NCBI RefSeq assembly: GCF_901709675.1 | Contig: NC_051096.1 | Span: 5,421,001-5,485,000 of the forward strand | Direction of reading: 5' to 3' | Origin: Syngnathus acus | Taxonomy: Eukaryota > Chordata > Actinopteri > Syngnathiformes > Syngnathidae | DNA length: 64,000 nucleotides | Shown: piece by piece, positions 12,325-31,687 of the stretch | Position numbering within the stretch: position 1 is the stretch's first letter | Layout of the letters: each line of letters begins with the position of its first letter | Position numbers and translations under genes: made by a program | The notes under the pieces: model-generated | What the model saw: only the letters and a program-made list of their open reading frames with translations | Databases searched by the model: none | What the model was told of the DNA's origin: nothing

Positions 12325-13600
12325 GATTGAAGTCTTTCTCTTGATCAGAATTCAAATCTTCCAAAGTGTACTTTTTTTGCTACCCCGAGCATCCAAGGGA
12401 AATGGCTCCCACTTTCTCCTGGTAATTGACATCCATCCGTTGAAAAGGATCACAGTGCCACACACTTTCTCCTCCCTCTCATTCCTACGCTTGACTCAAT
12501 GCATTATTGAGTAGGCAATAGCTGTGCAGCCACCTGTGGCAGTCTTTTGATGCACAATTGAAGTTCAGCAGGTCCAGACTTTACTACAGCTGATTTATCT
12601 TTCAGGTTTAACAATGACAATTTGTAGCTTTACCTTGATAAGTCATAGAAATCTGCAGCCAGGCCCTTATTTGGAAGAAAATATCCACATGAATAATTCC
12701 CCTAAAAAAAATGTCTTCAAGAAGAAATCATCAGATTTCCTTAGAAAAACAAAAACCTTCATCCAGTGCTGTCTCTGCGTAGATAACAAGCACTCAGGCT
12801 TTCCAAGCCTTGATGAAGCCACTTCAGCGGCTGCACGGTTTTACCCTTCCCCCTTCTTACCAACCTCCTCGAAAGCTAACAAGGTCCAAATCGGTGTGGA
12901 AATATCAAGTCGGATTGAACACCGGGAAATCTGGGGGAGCAATACTGAGCGTGGCCCCATTCGGTAGGTGGGGGGAGTCTAGGGGGCGGGGGGGGGGTCA
13001 ACAAAAGGGAGGGAGATGGATGTTCAGTGGATCAGTTGACACAAAAACAACATGGGGTCCTTTACAAAAGGAGATTACGCAGTTTCACCTCATGCCACGT
13101 TCTATTTAAAGGAGCATTTATAAAACATAACAGTTGCTTTCAGGATTAACAAGAATTTTGAAATTGATAAAAGCCAGAAGATAAATTGGCCGTATGGAAA
13201 AAATACCAACGCTGCCATTTGGTTCATGCATTTCCTTAAATTAATTGCAGTGGAATTGTTTAAATGGTAAAATATTCGATACGTTTTTTTAAATATATAG
13301 AAATGCTGTTCTTCTCCTGCATAATGTACATTAAACCTCAATGTGCGAATGAATTAAATATATCATCAAGATCTGTTTCGGGTTTCCTTTCTTCTGTAGC
13401 TCACCGAGGTAACAGTGGTCATGACAACGAGTTGGGACACAAAGCGGGGGCGGGTTCGAGAGGGGGATGACAATTGGAGTAGGAACTGGATTGGTTTCAT
13501 TTTTTTTTTTTTTTTTTAAAGTGATGTTCATATTGTTGAACATGCAACTTTACCCTGACTGCTGGACAGAAAATTGTATTTTGTATTTTCAACCTCACTT

Positions 13601-13616
13601 TGACCTTGTGAGGTCA
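13601..13616. promoter_or_regulatory. everted nuclear-receptor half-sites
   Basis: TGACCT, four bases, AGGTCA form an ER4-type everted repeat. The first half extended to TGACCTTG is also the ERR/NR5A-type half-site read in reverse. It lies 1.3 kb upstream of the claudin start. Matches of this length also occur by chance. Confidence 0.25.
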
Positions 13617-13650
13617 CACAGAATATTCAAAGTCAATTTCTGAGCCAATA

Positions 13651-13668
13651 CTGCCCTCTAGTGGCAAA
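13651..13668. promoter_or_regulatory. CTCF-like motif between the claudin gene and ago4
   Basis: CTGCCCTCTAGTGGCAAA is a close match to the CTCF core on the reverse strand (CCACTAGAGGGCAG). It lies in the gap between the claudin gene and the probable 3' UTR of ago4. Confidence 0.45.
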
Positions 13669-13700
13669 GATCATGCACACAGAGGCCTAAAATGAATATA

Positions 13701-14472
13701 AAATAATCTGATGACACACTGTTACAGGCATAAAATACCAATTTATTACTTTGCACATAAACACAATAATTCCCTGCAGGCTAAAAAACAATTATTTGAG
13801 CTTTTCATAATAGCAATACAGTGTGAATGGCCAAATATAGGGGAGGTTCTACAACATGCCCCTTCTACTGGTCAAAAAAAAAGTGTAGGATAGCTTGAAT
13901 TGAAGCGTTCCAATCCTTTGTATTGCTATTAGAGAACACGAGATGACAAAAAAAAAAAAAAAAATTGGAGCAGAGCTGAAACAGCTCCCTCCTTGCCAAA
14001 AATAAAAATACACAAAGAACTCTATTAAGATAATTGATATAACAGAGTGATAATGGGAATGTAACAGTTTCTCACCCTCCCCTTTTTTGGGACAGAAATA
14101 AGTCTTAATTTATAAGAGGTAAAAAGAGGGGAACCCTTTTGTGGAGAAAGGAGACAATCTAAAGAGGCTTGGCCACAGGTATGAACCAGGAAGAAGGAGA
14201 CAAATATGGAGGCTCACTATAACTCGGCAAAAAGAGGAGGGGGGGTATGCTCTTAAACGGACATGATTTATGAATAAAGTACCTCGTTTGAATTTGAACA
14301 CGACCAAAAGAGCAGACCCCCCCCCCGATACATCTTTGCCGTACAATAGACAAAATTGACATTGTGTGGGAAGATCACAAAAAAATTGAACAGATATTGC
14401 TAAACAGTTTCAATAAAGTGATACATTGACACCAAAAAAAGATTTTTTTTAAGCCTTATAAATATAATTCAA

Positions 14473-14506
<34 letters not shown>

Positions 14507-17131
14507 TTAAGTAGAATACTCTGGCATGCAGGCAAGCAAAACCTAGTCAACAAAATGTGTCTAAAATCTATGTAACTATACCACCAAATGTCAAATGCAC
14601 ATCCCCACTGATTGACACAAGCAAATGAAACATGGGGGGGAAAAAAACTACAAGGACAGAAGACAATAAAAAAAAAAAATAATGAAAATAACAGCTTTGT
14701 GTTTCTGCATTTTAAAAGTCGAACTGGGTTATATTGCTTGATGCTGCCATTTTACAAACAGCACTGCAGTTCATCAGGCTTAAGCTTCATTAAATATTCA
14801 ATTTGTAAAAACCAGATGAAGAATAAAAGCCTTCCATAGCGCCTCCCTTCACTTATTTGCATTCAAAATCCGGACAAGCCTCTCAAATTCTCGGCTTGAC
14901 GCCAACGCACACGCCTACAACAGGTAAGTGCTCAAACTCATTCATAATAAACCTGCTGCTTTACGGGTGGTTTATTACAAAAGGGTTTTGACTTTTGAGC
15001 TGTACCCCCCTGATGAGGCGTGCGTGCCGACTGCCACCCCCATCGCTCTCAGACCGTCCGGAAATAAAACCCGGGGAGGCGCCACTTGTGCAACTCCGGA
15101 AGTGACCGTTTAATGGGCGTTAATAGAAACCAGGGGCAGTGCTCATGCTAACTCATTCGATCCAGTGTTAAAAATGCATGAGAATAAGAAACACTTGTAT
15201 AGCAAAGACCTTTAAGAGTAAGAGTGGTATACATCAAATACATACAGAAGAATTGAAACCATTTATATAAAAAAAAAAAAAGGAATCTCATTGCCTATCG
15301 CAAACCGTTTGAAAATACAACACCCCCCCCAAATCTAGCTCCGCTACAATTACGATCCCTGATTGTCTCCATCTAACTGGTCAAAACCGACTCTGGAGTG
15401 CTACACGGAAGCCCCAATTTCGACACCAAGCTTCAAGTTGAAGACCAACAAAGGAAGCATGAGTTAATCCATCCACGTCTTCTCGCCCATTAGCCGCGAT
15501 GCTACAACAAAATCCCAACTCGTGACCTCCAGCCAACCCCCTGAACTACTCCAAACAATTCACCCGCCCCCCGACTAAAATTTTCAATCACAACAATTAC
15601 AACATTGACAACCACGATAACACGGTAGCACTAAATTCTAACCAACCGTTTTTTTTTTTTTTTTTAAGATAACCACAAAACATCCTTATATTAAAAATTT
15701 ACAAATCTGCTTTATTGATTCGTATGTATAAATGCATAAAGGTAATAGAGATCGAGAGTGCCCTCTGTTGCTTGCCTAGTGTCCCGGGTCAGTGCAATGA
15801 ATTGGTCATCATTTGCAAATGAGACCTAAAAAAAAAAAAAAAACATAACTACTCTGCTTTCTGGCCCTAGAAATTACCACCATAAAAAAAACAACGTCCA
15901 GCAGTGTCATCATAAAATCTTTCCGATAATCAGGTCCAAAGAAAAATCCTATTTGTCACACCGAAGGCGGCGCTGATACGTCTGCTGTGTTTTTAGGCCT
16001 TAAGCCCAAACAGCAGCTCCCAAAGCAGAGCCCGTCCCCGGCCAGACCTCAGATATTGTTCCCTAGATGAAATATCACTTTCTATCCAAAAAAAAAAAAA
16101 AATAAAAATCAACAGTTTGCCCAGCACGTGTGCAAATCCCGCCTATGGTAGTCCAAAAATCGAACTTAATTTGAATCTATAAGCGACCCAGGACTGCTAA
16201 AACCTCCTCGCTGAATTCATTTCTCTCAAAGCTGCTCTAGAGATGTAAATATGATTTATATGTACTGTATACTTGAATATAAAAAAACAACAAATCTGAG
16301 GCATTTACAGCAGTTAGCTCCTCAATTTCCCTTTACAATTCAGTGGCCTGCCATGAAAGCTTGTGCGCGCACACACAAAACATATATTTACACAAACACC
16401 GGCTACTCTTCCGCAAGGATGGGAGGAAAGTAGTAATGGGCATGAACACCCAGGTCACCTCGTTTGTAAAAGACTGAAAGAGGAAAAAAGTTAAAACACT
16501 CATAAAAAGGAAAAAAAATATAGAATATATATATTCATTCTCAAAAGGTCAACCCCCACCCCCCTTGCCCCTCCCCGCTCCATCTCTTCATGTAGAGTTC
16601 CCTCCCGATAAAACCCAAGACCTTGTGACAGATTTTGCCCGAGTGGGCTTTGAGGTAAAAGTAGATCAGAGTTCCGCCTAGCTGGGAGAGCCAAAGAGTT
16701 TCGTCGACACCAAATGGTGGCTGAAACACTCCGTTGCTCAGTATCTTAAAAATACGAGTGTAGACATTCAGATAGAAAAAAGAAAAAAAAAAAGAAAAAT
16801 AATGGCTCAATTATGTAGTAGTATGTGTGTGTGGTTTTTTTCTTGTTATTTTCCTGTCATTTTTCCGTGCGCCGGAAACCCTTAAGGGTTTTCCGTGCCA
16901 AATTGCTGGTTAGAATGGCGACCCGACTGGGAAGACTAAGCTTAAGCTTGTTTCATTAAAAAGCTACCGCGTATAGAATCCCGTCAAATTGTCGCTTTGG
17001 TGCACATTTAGAAAAAGAAAAAAAAAAGTGACTGTGATGAGGAAGTACAAAGACGAGGATATAATGGATAAAAAAGAAAAATACAGACGGGATGCGAGTC
17101 CACGTGTGGACGGGCAGATAAGCTCGCTAGT
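13701..17131 (-). other. probable long 3' UTR and flank of ago4
   Basis: No coding exon is seen between the claudin upstream region and the ago4 stop codon. Vertebrate AGO mRNAs have multi-kilobase 3' UTRs, so most of this AT-rich stretch is probably ago4 UTR. The exact cleavage site is not clear. TTTATT (AATAAA on the minus strand) occurs at several places, for example near 15711 and 13741. A run of more than 25 T lies near 14478-14508. Confidence 0.45.
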
Positions 17132-24555
<7,424 letters not shown>

Positions 24556-25740
24556 TGCCGAGGCCTCGCTCTCCGACTCTGTCCCGGCCTGGCGGCTCCG
24601 TACCGACGCTGAAATTGGGGGCGGTATCGCGAAGCTTAAAGTGGCTAATTTAAGAAAAAGGGAATAAAAGACAGCGAGGAGTGCTGTTGACTGGGCTGGC
24701 TGACCCGAACTACTGATACTGCCGCTTCTGGCGCTGGGGATTTGTAACAGCGCATGCGTGAGTGGGAGGCAATCAGTTGGGAGCTGCGCATGCGCGCGCG
24801 AGTTAATCAAGCGCTCATCAATAACACCAATTAATTGATTAATTCTTTTAGAGAACGATTTTGATTCATAAGCCACAACATACAGCGAAAATCTTGAGAC
24901 CACTTTATTTATATTGCGTATTTCATACAAAGTTACAAAAGAATATTTAATGGCAACATTTAAAGACATAGTACAACGATTAAAGGAAACTAGAACAAAA
25001 TAATTCAAGACATTAAAGTAGAGAAACAAAAGGTATTTTATTGTAGTGGCCTCCGACTCCAGTCCTTGCACACCACATTATTACTAATATTACTTAAAGA
25101 GCATACACTACAAGAACAGGATTTTGATAAGATCTTTGGCATAGGTCTGGGGATATTTTTAACCTAAATTTAAAACAATATACACTTGGGGCTAACTTGA
25201 ATTCTGTTACCATCTTATTCCATTTGTGTGCAGCATAACAGGTTGTTTTGAGCTGAGCATTTATCTAATCTGCTCAGGCTTCAACACATTCAGGGATTTA
25301 TAAATCAATAGCATAATATTAATATTGCTGCTAATAATAAACCCGAATAATGAACACTTTTCCACGCCTCAATCCCGCCCGCCGAAAAAGTCCAAAGACG
25401 TAAATCACGCACGTTTAAATTATTCAAATGTAGGCGGGACAAACGTCTCTGAAGAACCAATAGGAAAGCAGAACGTCACCGATTGACAGCTCAGTGACAA
25501 AAACTGTGGTCCAGCTGTCACGGCGCGCGAAAGATAAAATTTGGTGCCTTGAGAACAGGCGGGAGGACGAAAGGCGATCGACCTAAACGCGGTCTTATTC
25601 CACTTTAAATGACCGAATTAGCCCTTATCGTTAAGGCATTAACTTTTTGGATGCGCTGCCACAAGTTGACGAGACTTTTATTTTCTCACTGTTGATTTCT
25701 TTGTTTACAAGCTTCGAGTAAGTAGCAAGCGGGCAACGAG
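24556..25740. promoter_or_regulatory. divergent ago4/clspn promoter region
   Basis: The start codons of ago4 (minus) and clspn (plus) are 1.2 kb apart, head-to-head as in human. On the ago4 side are two NRF1-like palindromes, CGCATGCG at about 24751-24758 and TGCGCATGCGCGC at 24785-24797. On the clspn side are a CCAAT box at 25457-25461 and an E2F-type GCGCGAAA at 25525-25532, fitting an S-phase gene. Whether this is one shared promoter or two adjacent ones is not visible in sequence. Confidence 0.6.
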
Positions 25741-28700
25741 ATGACCTTGGTCCTTTCTCAACAACTGGTTAGTAAATACTTTTTACGAGACAACATTTCT
25801 GCTTATTGTGTAATAAACTCGAAAATATTCACTCCTATGTGCGATCAACATTTATTTACTATTGTTAGCTTGTGCTAGTTAGCGAGCTAGGTCACTTGGT
25901 CATAGCTAGCTAAATTGCATCTTCTTTCATTAGCTTCGGTTTAACAATGTTACACAGCATTCGTGTTTGAATTCCGCGTTTATTTAATGTTCTGAATAGT
26001 TTTCTTTGTTGCGATGTCATCTTTAGCTTTGTCCTCATTGTTTGCTTTGCTCCAAGGCGCCACTCGCTCATGTCCTCAAAGAGCATGCATGCAGAGTTAA
26101 AGCTGTAGCCACATCTTTTCTAAATGTTGTTAAATGTGTTTCGACCCAGGCTGAAGGTTTCTCGGCCCCTACAGAAACAGAAAGCGATTCAGACAGTGGA
26201 ATGGGCTCTCCAGCTGAGGAAATCTTACCAGAGCCAACAAACAATAGAGAGGAGCGTCCAGGTGAAGTTGCAAGACAATCGAGATTGAATTTACGTAAAG
26301 TCATTTTTATGACTGAGCCCTTTTTGTTTTTCCAGACTCTGACGAGGAAGAAGACATTCATGTTCGTAGAAAGCCTCGCTGTAATGCCATCAGAGACAGC
26401 GACAGCGAAGAGGAAGGGGTGCCTGAGGTGGAAGCATTAGTAATAGCTATGAGTGAGGAGGAGGTGGAAACAGATGAGAAACAAAAGGTTAAAAAGACCA
26501 GAAGGAGGATTTCTGCTGTCGGAGACAGCGAATCTGAGCAAGAAGAGGATGAGCAGCAGCACACTAAGAAGGGTGGCAAAACTACAAAAGATTCCAAAAA
26601 GAGGGAGAGGAGTCAAAGGCACCGGGACAAAAAGGAGAAACATAGTAAAAATGTTGAAAAATCGAAAAAGAAAGAGAGATTCTCTGACTTGAATGAAGTG
26701 AGTGATCTCCAATGCACCCTTTTGGTTTCTTTTGCACAATCCTGCTTGCAAAAATGTTACAATGAGAGGAAAGACTGCTTCGGTTTTTGCGTCACGCCGA
26801 TAATGACAAACCTCTTTGTGTCCAGGGTGCACCATTCCCCGGCATTCTAAATGACAGCGGCTGCTTGTTGAGCAACACGGATCTCTTTGACACCGGTATC
26901 AACGATGAGTCGGACGAGGAAGAGTCACTCGATTCAATCCGAGCAGCTGTCAAACAAAAAATGAAAAAGGTACATTGCGTCAAACATTACTGTAAAAAAA
27001 AGGTCTTTATGTGATTATTTTTTAATATTAATATAGGAACCATTCCTGGATGAAGAAGAGGAAGGAGATGAATTGCAAAAGCCCCAGCGTGTAGTAAGCA
27101 ATGCTAATAATCACTCAGAAATGAAAATGAACCCAAAATGTGAGTTTGACTTACGCTTTTGTGCGCTCTTAGGAGAGAAAAGCTGCACGTGCAAGTAAAG
27201 AGGCAATGAAGCAGCTCCACAGTGAGTCTCAGAGGCTGATCAGAGGTCAGTTTATACACACACACACACTCATGGTGTTTGTCATGAATCAACATGAGGC
27301 TTCAATCTTTGGCATGTTTCTCTAACGTAGAGTCAGAACTCGGCCTTCCATATCACATCCCGGAGCCAAAGACCATTAGCCAATTTTTTAAGAAGAGAGC
27401 CAGGCCTGAGGGACCTGCCATGGCTCTGTTGAAGTAAATGCGCAACTTGTTCTGCATGTCACATTAGTTTATTGTTGATGGTTAGCATTTTCATTGAAAC
27501 TAAATAAAATGTAATCATTTAGGTCTAGACGGTATTCGGCGGTAATGTTGGAGAAACCAGCACCACCTCCAGCCAACCCCGCCAGTGAAGAACAGGATTC
27601 CGAGACGTTCTCTCAGCTCAAAACATTACCAGAACCTGCTGCTAAATCTCCGCCGCAGGAGGAAGAAAGCTCGAGTCAACCACAAGAGACGGCTACCGAG
27701 AGCTTAGAACCCGACCAGGAATCGGTCCCGATGCTTTATCTCTCTGAGAGTTTGCAGGAGACGATTACAACCGATTCTTCAGTGAAACCGATATCTGAAG
27801 AGGAGGCCATTAGGAACCCGATTGAAGCTCTGGTTGATGTCCAGCAAGCAGCTGCAGTTGAGCCCACCAAGCCCAAAATGGACAAACTAGCCCGACTAAA
27901 AGAGCTTGGACTGGACCCTCCGCCTGTTGCTAAACTGCGTGCCAATGAAGGAGCTTTTGTTCTCCTTGAACCAGCACCACAAAAGCCAGGTCAGTCATGA
28001 TTTCTTTAAAAACTGCCTAATCCTCCGCTGCCATCTTTTCTTACATTGCTTTTTCTCCAATCAGGCGTGGAGGCTCTGAAGAAGCGGTACCTTCGTCACA
28101 TCCACGCGCCGGTCCGGCCGCAAGGAGAGCACACGCTGCGGCTCAACATCGTCCGTAAAGACACAACCCCGTCCGGCAAGGAGGAGTTGCTCTCCGAGTC
28201 CGTCACGGTTAAAGAAGGACAAGAGGAGCCGGCGCCGACCAAACCTGGTGTGAAACCAAACCAGTTTATCTTGTTTAATTTCTGTTGGAGCCTTTTGAGT
28301 CTTTGACAAGTACTCAAATCGTCACAGGGGAGAAACTGCTGACCCTGAAGCAGCGACTGCAGCTCGCCATGGCGCAGCGGAGACAAGAAGAGCGAGTACG
28401 CAAGGCCGAGCTGAATCGCCTGGATAATGAAGAGTGCGGAGAGGAAGAGGAGGAGGCAGAAATGACTGATGAAGACGAAGAGGTGGGCGTTTTTCCTTGT
28501 TACCTTGACTACAATGTGCTTACTTTTAGTTGGATGTATCACAGGGTTTGGATGACTTATTGGGAGGCGAAGAGGAGGAGGAGGAAGATGGCAGCGTGGC
28601 ATTGAATTGCCCGCCAGTCACTCCAGACATAATTAACACTGATGGAACACTCATACTGTTCCCTGGCAACTCCAGTTCTCGTACCGGGTAAGTTGGTTTT

Positions 28701-31687
28701 GCATTTATAATTCACCTGGCAAAGTTTAAAAAAAAACTGGGATATGTTTCAATTATTTTTCTTTTCTTTTAAGTGATGGTGGAAGGCGATCTGGTGTTGG
28801 ACAATACGGCGCTAGTAAACTCGGTAAGCTTATTCGATTTCAAAATGGATTACTAATGAAAAAAAAAAATTTAACGCAAGTGTCTTCTCTAGAAGAGGAC
28901 GACTCACTGTCTCTGATGAAAGACATCAGCCACAACAGCAGCTTTGAGCTGGCCGGATCCATGATCACGTCCTACCAGCCGGTCAACCATCAGCGGAGAG
29001 GCGCGAACAACTCCAACTCCAGCTCCGTCTTCCGTTCACCTTCTCCGTGTCTTTTCCGGCCCAGCATCCTCAGCTCTGCTTCCAAGGTGAGATGCAAAAA
29101 AAAAAATAATATTCTTGTCATCCTCTGACTTTGCTTCTTGTCTTTCTGACAGAGCTCCGGGAAACTGTCGGAGCCTTCGCTGTGCCTTCCGGTTGAGGAC
29201 TCCCAAGATTTGTACGCCCCTCCTTCACCGGTGGACTCTGAGCCCACAGACGAAGTCGCCAGACCCGGCGGTCTGGGCGGAGATTCTGATGGTCGCTTCT
29301 CTCTAGAGGACGACACCCACTCCCAGTTACTCGACGCCGACGGCTTCCTCAATGTGGGTCCGCGACCCGGTGCCGTCCGCTCGCACAAGAGAAAATTAAT
29401 CCTGGACAGCATGGACGAAAACGCAATGGACGCCAACATGGGGGAGCTTTTTGGAATGTGCTCCGGGGGGTTCGGGAGGGCGCCGAGCGGCGAAGAGGCG
29501 CCAGTCGCCGGTGAAGAACTTCTCGGACTATGCTCGGGAGCATTTCCGACAACGCAGACAGGGGAGGAGGCCCAAACTGATAAGAGCGAGCAGCGAGAAC
29601 AGGATGAAGATTTGGAAAACAGCATGGATCGATTACTCGAGCTTTGTTCTGGCAAATTTCCGAGCTCAGGTTGAATATTTTTTTCAACCTTGTAACATTG
29701 GCATCGTATGTTGCACCGGTTACTAATTGGACTACTTTTTTGTGGTACTTTTAGGTTCTTCCCTCATGGGTTCACCAGCACAAGACAGGTAATGTCAAAA
29801 ATTGAATCTGTTGAGAATCGAGATAATGACGCGAGGAAATGATGTTCTCACGTTGACTTCTTTCTAGCAGTAAGAAGACACCGCAGGATGAGGAAGAGGA
29901 GGAGGTGGAAGAAGAGGACTGTGACTTTCGGCTTCTGTCAGACGTGGTATGTAACAGCAAATGTATCCAATAAAAAAAGAGCAAGAATGCAGTATTGTTT
30001 GAGATTTAATCTGGATTTGTTTTGTAGGAAGACGAAGAAGGGGATGAGGAAACAGATGAAGAGGAAGAGAATAATGAGGTAGAAGAGGAGGAGTTGAATG
30101 GAGTGTTTGCACCCAACCCCAGTCGCAAGAAAAAGAAGAAAAAAATGTAAGTGAAGATTCGAGAGGAGCGTAGCTGCGGGTTGAAAACGTTTTGACCTCC
30201 GCCCTCTGCTTTGCCAGGCGCCTGACCGACTACGTGGACTCCGAAGCCGAACTGTCGGGCAGCGACGAGGGCAGCGGCGATGAAGATGATGACGGAGAAA
30301 GCGAGTATGAGGAAGAGGAGCTTCTGGAGGAGCTTCCGTCTGATGAAGAGCTGCATGACCAGGTCAACAAGATCCACATGTGAGTGAATTATTATTATTT
30401 TTTTTTTAAACGAGCTGGCCTGTATACAAATTGTTGCTTTTAACGTTCTTGCAGGAAGCAAGTCATGGATGATGACAAGCGCCGCTTGAGGCTGTACCAG
30501 GAACGCTACCTCGCCGATGGTGATTTGCATTCTGATGGCCCCGGAAGAGCTCGCCGCTTCCGTTGGAAAAATATAGGTTTGTTGCGAGAGAGTTTTATTT
30601 TTTTTCCCCATAACAAACTGAATACAGAATTGGTAAAAAATTGGTCACCTGTTGCAGATGATGACTTCAACGCAGACGGGACCGAAGCTGAGGGTGAGGA
30701 GGAGCATGAGGGTGATGATGATATTGATCAGATTGAAATCCAGAGGAGGAAAGAGAGACTGGAGAGGGAACAGTGGCTCAGAGAACAGGTGGGCCAAAAT
30801 ACCTGTTGAAATTTGTACACAAATCCAAAAACTTGGCACTCATTTTCCATTTCCTTGCATTGCTTCAGTCCCAACAGAAAGACAAGAAAGTGACCGATTT
30901 GGATGAGGACATTGGAGAGGAAGATAGTCAGTTCATGAAGTTGGCAAAGAAGGTGACGGCTAAAAGTTTGCAGAAGAAAGGTTCGTTTGTGTTTTCTTAC
31001 CAAACTTGACTTACAAACTCAAATTAGAAGTTAAAACATGTGTTGCTAATATCTCCCAATTCACAACACAGAACTTCCTGTTGCACCACCGCCACAGAAG
31101 ACATCAACAACTCTCAATCCATTCCTGCGACCCTCACAGGTATGTTGATGGGGTTTTTTTTTTGCTTGCCGTCAAATAATAAAAGTGTATTATGTGTGTG
31201 AAGGCTAAAAGAGGTTCCCTGCTGAGTCAGCCTCAGTCTGTCCTTCAAAAATTGGCGTCCATATCCGAAGGAAACCCACTGGCACCCAGAAACAGCCGGG
31301 GGTTCCTCTTTCAGACGTTGTCTCCAGAGAAGGATGGAGAAGATTCTCAGAATCATGTGAGTGGACGAATTATATAATTGGCTTATAAATTATAATGTAA
31401 AAATTGCAAAGGGATGTACAATGAACAAAAATGTAGTTTGAGGTAAACTCAAGCAACCTAACATTTCGCCACTAGATAGCGCCAAAAGCTCACATTCTGG
31501 CAAAACAGACTAAAATGTGTGAATTTTTCACCAAATTGAAGCTTTGTGTTTTGATTGACAGGTGACAAAGAGGAGGGGGAACTTGGGAGCGGTCAACCCG
31601 GCCGCCAAGAGGGTCTGCAGGCAGGACGTGTCCGCCGGAAACGCAAAAACACCCCATCGAAGCATTTTTAGCTTCTTGGACCACTGA
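25741..31687 (+). CDS. clspn: claspin, ATR-Chk1 checkpoint mediator
   Basis: Replication-fork adaptor that presents Chk1 to ATR. Twenty-four exons join to roughly 1,230 residues (human 1,339): 25741-25767, 26150-26261, 26336-26697, 26826-26969, 27037-27093, 27173-27245, 27331-27433, 27523-27989, 28065-28247, 28328-28482, 28545-28687, 28774-28823, 28893-29086, 29153-29669, 29755-29788, 29868-29946, 30028-30146, 30218-30379, 30455-30576, 30658-30788, 30869-30980, 31072-31139, 31204-31356 and 31562-31687. Family landmarks in order: NDSGCLL and [21 protein letters not shown], the segment before [39 protein letters not shown], and three Chk1-binding repeats (MCSGGF, LCSGAF, LCSGKF). The basic [20 protein letters not shown] block follows, then the C-terminus IFSFLDH. 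Long acidic tracts separate them. The nine-residue first exon is the least certain part. The exon at 29868 begins with a TAGCAG tandem acceptor that makes one Ser optional. Confidence 0.95.
31468..31483. promoter_or_regulatory. weak CTCF-like motif in the last clspn intron
   Basis: CGCCACTAGATAGCGCC resembles CCACTAGATGGCGC with one mismatch in the core. It is a weaker match than the sites at 13651 and 37906. Confidence 0.2.

Larger units (their letters stand above)
12325..13700. other. region upstream of the claudin gene
   Basis: No coding exon was recognised. The stretch should contain the claudin promoter. It holds a paired nuclear-receptor-like half-site element at 13601-13616 and a CTCF-like motif at 13651-13668, both listed separately, plus poly-T and G-rich runs. 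Confidence 0.5.

Noticed and set aside
30006-30611. 201-codon minus-strand frame rich in Ser and Phe
   Set aside because: It is the antisense of acidic Glu/Asp tracts in clspn exons 17-19.
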